A DNA stretch of 39,581 nt from Lachnospiraceae bacterium RM5 (GTDB lineage Bacteria > Bacillota > Clostridia > Lachnospirales > Lachnospiraceae): NCBI GenBank assembly GCA_900110975.1, contig FOFK01000006.1, positions 1-39,581 of the forward strand. The letters run 5' to 3'. Made by a program: the position numbers and the translations under genes. Shown here piece by piece: positions 35,046 through 39,581 of this stretch. Within the stretch, counting starts at the first letter, position 1. Each line of letters opens with the position of its first letter. A model generated the notes under the pieces. The model saw only the letters and a list, made by a program, of their open reading frames with translations, did not search any database and had not been told where the DNA came from.

Positions 35046-36158
35046 CTAAAATTCAATATTCCATTTAACCATATCTGAAATACTTTCCAAAACATCCATA
35101 TTTTTCAGTTCAGGTACTAAAAAGTATGATGACATACCATTATGTTTTGCCGTCTCATATGCTTCTATAATACTATCATTTCTCTGATTTGAAATGACAA
35201 GATAATATGCATTATCATTTATTGATTTAAATGAATTTGTCATAACTGCTGCAAAATTCAGATTTTTACCCTTTGTATCTATTCTTGATAAAGCAGTATC
35301 AATATTTAACATATGTCTTGTGCCGCTTCCGGACTCCCTGAATATCTGCTCTTTTGTATAAGGGTCAAGTGCATTTGTCATAATTCCAACAGGAATACCG
35401 GCACCGATAAACTTTTCTGCTATTGAACTTGCAAGACTAATAACCCCTTCTGCCAAACGACTATCGCTTGCATAAGAGCGCATATCAAGATTTAATAATA
35501 TCCATACTTCCTGTGATGAAGTCATAAAATATGTATTAACCATAAGTTTATCATGTTTTGCCGAAGCCTTATAATTAATCTTTTTCATGCCATCATATGG
35601 CTGATATTCTCTAATCCCTTTAAATTCAAATGGATCTTCAAGAAGTGTTCGTTGTGTAACAAAACTTCCTGTAATAGTTTTAAAAGGAATATCAAAAAAC
35701 ATCAGATTTATTTTCTTAGGGAAAACATGAATAACTTCCGAATTATTCCTTCTGGCTGTTAATGTCAGATTTAAAAATAAATCACTTGAGGTAATGTTGG
35801 TATCATGCATGAAATAGCATCCTCTTTTCTCACATCTGAAGGTGAGAGTACGCTTTATCATCTGATGACCCATAATCGTAAATACATCATCTCTATAGTA
35901 ATTATCTGATACTACTGAATTTGCTTCGTTCTCAAATACAAAACTTTTTGGTGTATCAAATTTTACATGAAGCATAGGCAAAGGCAGTATCTTGTCATTT
36001 GTTATAATCTCGACAAGTTCATTTTTTTCGCCTGCTTCAATCTTTGTATATTTATATTTAATATCTACATTAAGATTTTTACACCAATAGTGCGTATAAA
36101 CAAATCTCTGAACAGCCATAAGTACTAATATACATAAACATGCAATAATTAATATCAT
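35046..36158 (-). CDS. DUF58 domain-containing protein
   Basis: The 370-residue protein has one or two N-terminal hydrophobic stretches (about 1-22) and the DUF58 signature EDPFEFKGIREYQPYDG (174-190) followed by INYKASAKHDKLMV, leading into a vWA-like domain with LLNLDMRS. DUF58 proteins are regularly encoded next to MoxR ATPases and transglutaminase-like membrane proteins, and are thought to be MoxR clients or assembly partners at the membrane. The exact role is unknown. It lies 20 bp before the next gene in the operon. Confidence 0.92.
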   Translation of the reverse strand: MILIIACLCILVLMAVQRFVYTHYWCKNLNVDIKYKYTKIEAGEKNELVEIITNDKILPLPMLHVKFDTPKSFVFENEANSVVSDNYYRDDVFTIMGHQMIKRTLTFRCEKRGCYFMHDTNITSSDLFLNLTLTARRNNSEVIHVFPKKINLMFFDIPFKTITGSFVTQRTLLEDPFEFKGIREYQPYDGMKKINYKASAKHDKLMVNTYFMTSSQEVWILLNLDMRSYASDSRLAEGVISLASSIAEKFIGAGIPVGIMTNALDPYTKEQIFRESGSGTRHMLNIDTALSRIDTKGKNLNFAAVMTNSFKSINDNAYYLVISNQRNDSIIEAYETAKHNGMSSYFLVPELKNMDVLESISDMVKWNIEF

Positions 36159-36243
36159 ACAGCCTCTCCCTTATTTTTAAGATGTTTACGGTGTCAAAAT
36201 TTCTAAAATGTTTGAAGTTTCAAATATTTATCGTACCAAAAAT

Positions 36244-37209
36244 CTAGTTAGCTTCCGGATTCTTAAAGTTCTCTGTAGGTGCATTAACACCATCAAGAAT
36301 CGACTGTATAAGAACAGATTTATTAGAATTCTTAGCCATATTTGTATAAGATACAATTCTATGTGATAATACAGGAATTGCAAGTGTCTTAACATCCTCA
36401 GGTATAACATAATCACGACCTTTTATAGCTGCATACACCTGACAAGCTTTAAGTAAAGCAAGGGTACCTCTAGGACTTACCCCGGATGAAATAGATGGAT
36501 TGTGTCTTGATGAATCAATAATATTTACAATATATTTTCTTACAGATTCATCAACATACACCTTTGTTGCAATATTTCCCATAAGATAAATATCGTCCTT
36601 ATTACATACAGGATTGATTGTTTCTATAGGATTATCCTGGATAAAACGATTCATAATATCCAATTCTTCTATAGGATTTGGAAAACCAAGCGATAACTGC
36701 ATCATAAATCTGTCTAACTGAGCTTCAGGAAGTGTAAATGTTCCTGATGTCTCAATTGGATTCTCTGTTGCAATAACTAAAAACGGTTTATCAATCGCTC
36801 TTGTAACACCATCAACTGTTACCTGTTTCTCTTCCATACACTCAAGGAGCGCCGACTGGGTTCTAGGTGTTGCTCTGTTAATCTCATCTGCCAAAAGAAT
36901 ATTAGAAAAAACAGGTCCCTGAACAAACTCAAAATTATGAGTATCCTGATTAAAAATATTTATACCCGTTACATCAGAAGGAAGTAAATCAGGCGTAAAC
37001 TGAATACGGTTAAATACACCATCTATAGATTTTGCAAATGATTTAGCAAGCATTGTCTTACCAGTTCCCGGTGTATCCTCAAGAAGAACATGTCCACCTG
37101 AAATAGCTGCTGTTATAACAAAATCAATAACTTCTTCTTTACCAATAATAACCTTGCTGATGTTTTCACGAATTTTTGAACTTATTACCTGGATATCTCT
37201 TATCTCCAT
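36244..37209 (-). CDS. MoxR-family AAA+ ATPase
   Basis: MoxR ATPases act as chaperone-like factors for neighbouring vWA/DUF58 proteins. The 321-residue product has Walker A DTPGTGKT (45-52), Walker B ILLADEI (104-110), the NRATPRTQSALLECMEE segment of the MoxR family, sensor 1 ATENP and an arginine-finger region LDRFMMQ. The start is the ATG at 37207-37209, preceded by AAAGGGG at seven bases. A frame extending to 37266 lacks a site. It is the first gene of MoxR-DUF58-DUF4129 and is read divergently from the secreted transglutaminase-like gene. Confidence 0.95.
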   Translation of the reverse strand: MEIRDIQVISSKIRENISKVIIGKEEVIDFVITAAISGGHVLLEDTPGTGKTMLAKSFAKSIDGVFNRIQFTPDLLPSDVTGINIFNQDTHNFEFVQGPVFSNILLADEINRATPRTQSALLECMEEKQVTVDGVTRAIDKPFLVIATENPIETSGTFTLPEAQLDRFMMQLSLGFPNPIEELDIMNRFIQDNPIETINPVCNKDDIYLMGNIATKVYVDESVRKYIVNIIDSSRHNPSISSGVSPRGTLALLKACQVYAAIKGRDYVIPEDVKTLAIPVLSHRIVSYTNMAKNSNKSVLIQSILDGVNAPTENFKNPEAN

Positions 37210-37439
37210 ATAACGTCCCCTTTCTATAAGATAATTTGGCAATTTTAAGCCAGATATCATACACAACTATTTTGTTCGATTTTACCATAAAACCGAATAA
37301 AAATCTACATTTTTAGTGAAATTTATACAATAAGGTAAAGTTTTTGGTGATTTTTTTATTTATATTTTGGAAAATAAAAGGTATTATTTAAGTATAAAAT
37401 TATCAGGGAACTTGAAAATTTATCAGAAAATTGAGATGT

Positions 37440-37550
37440 TCCATCTAAATTGTGTAGGTGGGGCGATTTAGATGGATTGTTTTTGAAATCTCTGAATCGA
37501 AAAAATTGGAAGTTCCATCTATTTTAGTGTAGTACCCCGTTTTAGATGGA
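37440..37550. repeat. Pair of TCCATCTA/TAGATGGA dyads, 74 bp apart, in the divergent region
   Basis: The dyads are 37440-37476 and 37514-37550, each with perfect 8-bp arms around about 21 bases. Right arms are 74 bp apart, as in the pair at 1-93. Comparison of the sequence between the dyads suggests the two arrays are in opposite orientation. The 388-bp gap 37210-37597 has no gene. I could not identify a convincing promoter for either the MoxR operon or the plus-strand gene. The second dyad ends 48 bp before the ATG at 37598, so it could also act as an operator or leader structure. Confidence 0.8.
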
Positions 37551-37597
37551 TATTTTTTGAATTCTAAAAACAAAAGCTGATACCAGGAGGTGTATTT

Positions 37598-39400
37598 ATG
37601 AAAAATAATTATAGATATAAGTTTTTTTCTTTTGCTCTAAGCATTTTTCTTTTAGCAGGAATTTTTTCAAGTTATAATTTTTCTTTTAACTCATTTGATT
37701 CACTTAGATCTTTTGAATTATTCGATTCGCTTAAGTCGCTTCATTTTCAGGCAAACACAGCAAATGCTGATTCAATGCCTGTTATAAGTTACAGGACTCA
37801 CGTTCAGACTTTTGGCTGGCAGAATTATGTAAGCGATGGTGCAACCTCAGGAACCGAAGGAAAAAGCAAACGACTTGAGGCTATTCAGATAACCGTTTCA
37901 AATATTCCATCAAATCTTAGTGGTGGCATAAGCTACAGAACCCACGTGCAGACCTACGGATGGCAGAGCTGGGTAAGCAATGGCGCCATGAGCGGAACAT
38001 CCGGTGAAGCTAAACAACTTGAAGCTATTCAAATAAAATTCACTGGTACACTTGCAAATAATTATGATATTATTTACAGGGTCCATGCTCAAAGTTTTGG
38101 ATGGCTTTCTTGGGCAAAAAATGGCGAATCTGCTGGTACAAGCGGATATGCAAAAAGACTTGAAGGCATACAGATAAAAGCTGTTACAAAAAATAGTGTT
38201 TCAACTTCAACTTCTTCTGCTTATATAAATTACGCAGATGCTCCAAAGATCAGATACAACCTATATTCACAAACCTATGAATGGCTTGAAGGAAGTGAAA
38301 ATGGCGGAGTTATTGGAGTTATTGGCGATAGCAAAAGAATTGAAGGCGCATACTTTAAAATCACTGATAACAAAGGATATAACGGTGGTCTCGTAGGAAA
38401 AGCATATGTACAAAAATACGGCTGGCTCAATTCACAAAGTGGTACAAATAATTATGCTGGAACTTCCGGTCAGGGCCTTAGAATGGAGGCTTTTCAATTA
38501 AAACTCACAGGAAGCCTTGCTACAAACTTTGATATTTATTACAGGGTTTATGTCCAGAATATGGGATGGCTTTCATGGGCGAAAAACGGCGGTGCTGCGG
38601 GATCTTTTAATTACGGTGCAAGAATCGAAGGCTTACAGATTGTTATCACACATAAAGGTGCAAATTCTTTACCGGCCGGATTTTCAGGCACATTCAATTC
38701 TCCATGCAAAACAAATACCAGTGGCGTAAAATATAATTCAGCCACAACTTCCACAGATAAACGTATTCCTAATTATACCGGAAGCAAGACCACAAACTAC
38801 AATGTAAATTATTCATATACAAGCTATAACAGCAATTTTTCGGGAAAAGTTACATTATCAATAAGCAAAGATATGTATTCATATTACAAAGGCCTTAGAA
38901 GATACAGTAATAATTACACAAAATATTCAACCAAATACATAAATGACAAAAATAATCTTGCTGTTGCAAGCAGCCTTATTAGTGCAATTAAAAACAGTTA
39001 TTACGACTATTATGGCACTTCTCCATCAAACTCGGACATTGCCTATGAAGCAATGAGACTGATTCAGGGAATGACTTATAAATCAGATATGGCATCAAGA
39101 GGATATGCAGATTTCCCAAAATATCCTATTGAAACTTTATTTGATAATGGTGGCGACTGTGAAGATACAGCCATCTTATATGCCACTGTTTTAAAACAAC
39201 TTGGCATTGGCGTTGTTCTTATTGAATTTGATGATCATATGGCAGTTGGCGTTAAAGGCGATGAAAGTATTGCAGGTTCTTATTATACCTACAAAGGTTC
39301 AAGATATTATTATGTTGAAACTACTTCCACCTGGGATTTTGGTGAACTTCCCGATGAATACCACGGAATCAGCGCAACTATTATTCCGGTAAATGTGTAA
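37598..39400 (+). CDS. Secreted protein with six ChW repeats and a transglutaminase-like domain
   Basis: The 600-residue protein has a signal peptide (about 1-25; a cleavage site could lie as late as 57, TANA) and six ChW-type repeats of about 38 residues (roughly 63-100, 111-148, 158-195, 218-255, 267-302, 313-350). The repeats carry the GW motif and a Gly-rich turn (HVQTFGWQNYVSDGATSGT in the first) and a closing RLEAIQI. The fourth repeat is degenerate (YEWLEG). After a Ser/Thr/Tyr-rich linker comes a transglutaminase-like domain (about 475-590) with Cys521 in GGDCEDTAILYA, His547 in DDHMAVGV and an acidic residue after YYVETTSTWDFGE. It could be a cell-wall-located cross-linking enzyme or a cysteine protease. 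AGGAGG is seven bases before the ATG. It is divergent from the MoxR operon. Confidence 0.92.
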   Translation: MKNNYRYKFFSFALSIFLLAGIFSSYNFSFNSFDSLRSFELFDSLKSLHFQANTANADSMPVISYRTHVQTFGWQNYVSDGATSGTEGKSKRLEAIQITVSNIPSNLSGGISYRTHVQTYGWQSWVSNGAMSGTSGEAKQLEAIQIKFTGTLANNYDIIYRVHAQSFGWLSWAKNGESAGTSGYAKRLEGIQIKAVTKNSVSTSTSSAYINYADAPKIRYNLYSQTYEWLEGSENGGVIGVIGDSKRIEGAYFKITDNKGYNGGLVGKAYVQKYGWLNSQSGTNNYAGTSGQGLRMEAFQLKLTGSLATNFDIYYRVYVQNMGWLSWAKNGGAAGSFNYGARIEGLQIVITHKGANSLPAGFSGTFNSPCKTNTSGVKYNSATTSTDKRIPNYTGSKTTNYNVNYSYTSYNSNFSGKVTLSISKDMYSYYKGLRRYSNNYTKYSTKYINDKNNLAVASSLISAIKNSYYDYYGTSPSNSDIAYEAMRLIQGMTYKSDMASRGYADFPKYPIETLFDNGGDCEDTAILYATVLKQLGIGVVLIEFDDHMAVGVKGDESIAGSYYTYKGSRYYYVETTSTWDFGELPDEYHGISATIIPVNV

Positions 39401-39433
39401 AAAATAAATGAATAAATAACGTGTAATAAAATT

Positions 39434-39470
39434 ATCCGGCTAAGCAGAAAATCATTCTGTTTAGCCGGAT
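39434..39470 (+). terminator. Terminator-like hairpin after the ChW/transglutaminase gene
   Basis: ATCCGGCTAA-G-CAGAA (39434-39449) pairs with TTCTG-T-TTAGCCGGAT (39455-39470), leaving a loop of five bases and one G-T pair. The following GATTTATAT is T-rich but has no clean run. It lies 34 bp after the stop codon. Confidence 0.8.
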
Positions 39471-39491
39471 GATTTATATCATAGTTATTTT

Positions 39492-39581
39492 TTCGAATAG
39501 ATTCTTTCTTTTTATAATTCTATTCGTAATGATATATCATCATATACGAATAGATTCTTGCTTTTTACAATTCTATTCGTA
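39492..39581. repeat. 53-bp dyad repeat, inverted relative to 28877-29359, cut by the window edge
   Basis: Two copies start 53 bp apart (39492 and 39545). The second has perfect 10-bp arms TACGAATAGA and TCTATTCGTA, ending exactly at the window edge. The interior, reverse complemented, resembles the interior of the 28877 units (AAAAGCAA core), so it is the same family in the other orientation. The array probably continues. Confidence 0.8.

Overview
The window looks like chromosomal DNA of a low-GC, Gram-positive, gut-type Clostridia, most likely Lachnospiraceae. This is inferred from the AT-rich sequence, strong AGGAGG ribosome binding sites, ChW repeats, a CpsBCD-type polysaccharide system and very large secreted multimodular amylases. 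No species is claimed. No tRNA, rRNA, CRISPR array or intact insertion sequence was found.

Layout. (1) 1-582 holds short tandem repeats and the terminator of tuf. (2) 583-5231, minus strand: the str cluster rpsL-rpsG-fusA-tuf. It has a promoter in front of rpsL and a second one just for tuf. (3) 5396-11791, minus strand: a probable operon with a nucleotidyltransferase/kinase fusion, a GT4 glycosyltransferase, a small P-loop kinase, a Wzy/WaaL-type membrane protein, a histidine phosphatase and a DegV protein. (4) 12427-28479: a four-gene amylase island, two genes on each strand, diverging from a 501-bp centre. (5) 28480-29397: a repeat-rich spacer with a tiny ORF and a 53-bp dyad array. (6) 29398-33473, minus strand: galE, a CpsB-type PHP phosphatase, a CpsC/Wzz chain-length protein, a CpsD tyrosine kinase and a membrane-anchored Ig-like protein. 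(7) 33745-37209, minus strand: MoxR ATPase, DUF58 protein and a membrane protein with a DUF4129-like tail. Divergent from these is a secreted ChW-repeat/transglutaminase-like protein (37598-39400).

How the parts work together. The four amylases carry different GH13 catalytic domains (two GH13_28-like, one MalS/GH13_19-like, one not assigned). They are joined to CBM26-like, Big_2, chitobiase-like, MucBP-like and, in one, CBM74-like modules. All four end in the same roughly 190-residue pair of fibronectin-III-like domains, and none has an LPXTG, SLH or dockerin signal. This suggests an extracellular starch-degrading set held together, or to the cell, by an uncharacterised C-terminal module. The polysaccharide genes on either side probably make and regulate a surface polysaccharide. 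The amylase island appears to separate two halves of that system.

Most striking for follow-up: the mirror symmetry and mosaic C-termini of the amylase island; the CBM74-like granule-binding module; a TgpA-like system apparently split into a membrane protein without transglutaminase and a divergent secreted transglutaminase; and families of tandem dyad repeats (periods 53 and 74 bp) that recur in opposite orientations in the window.
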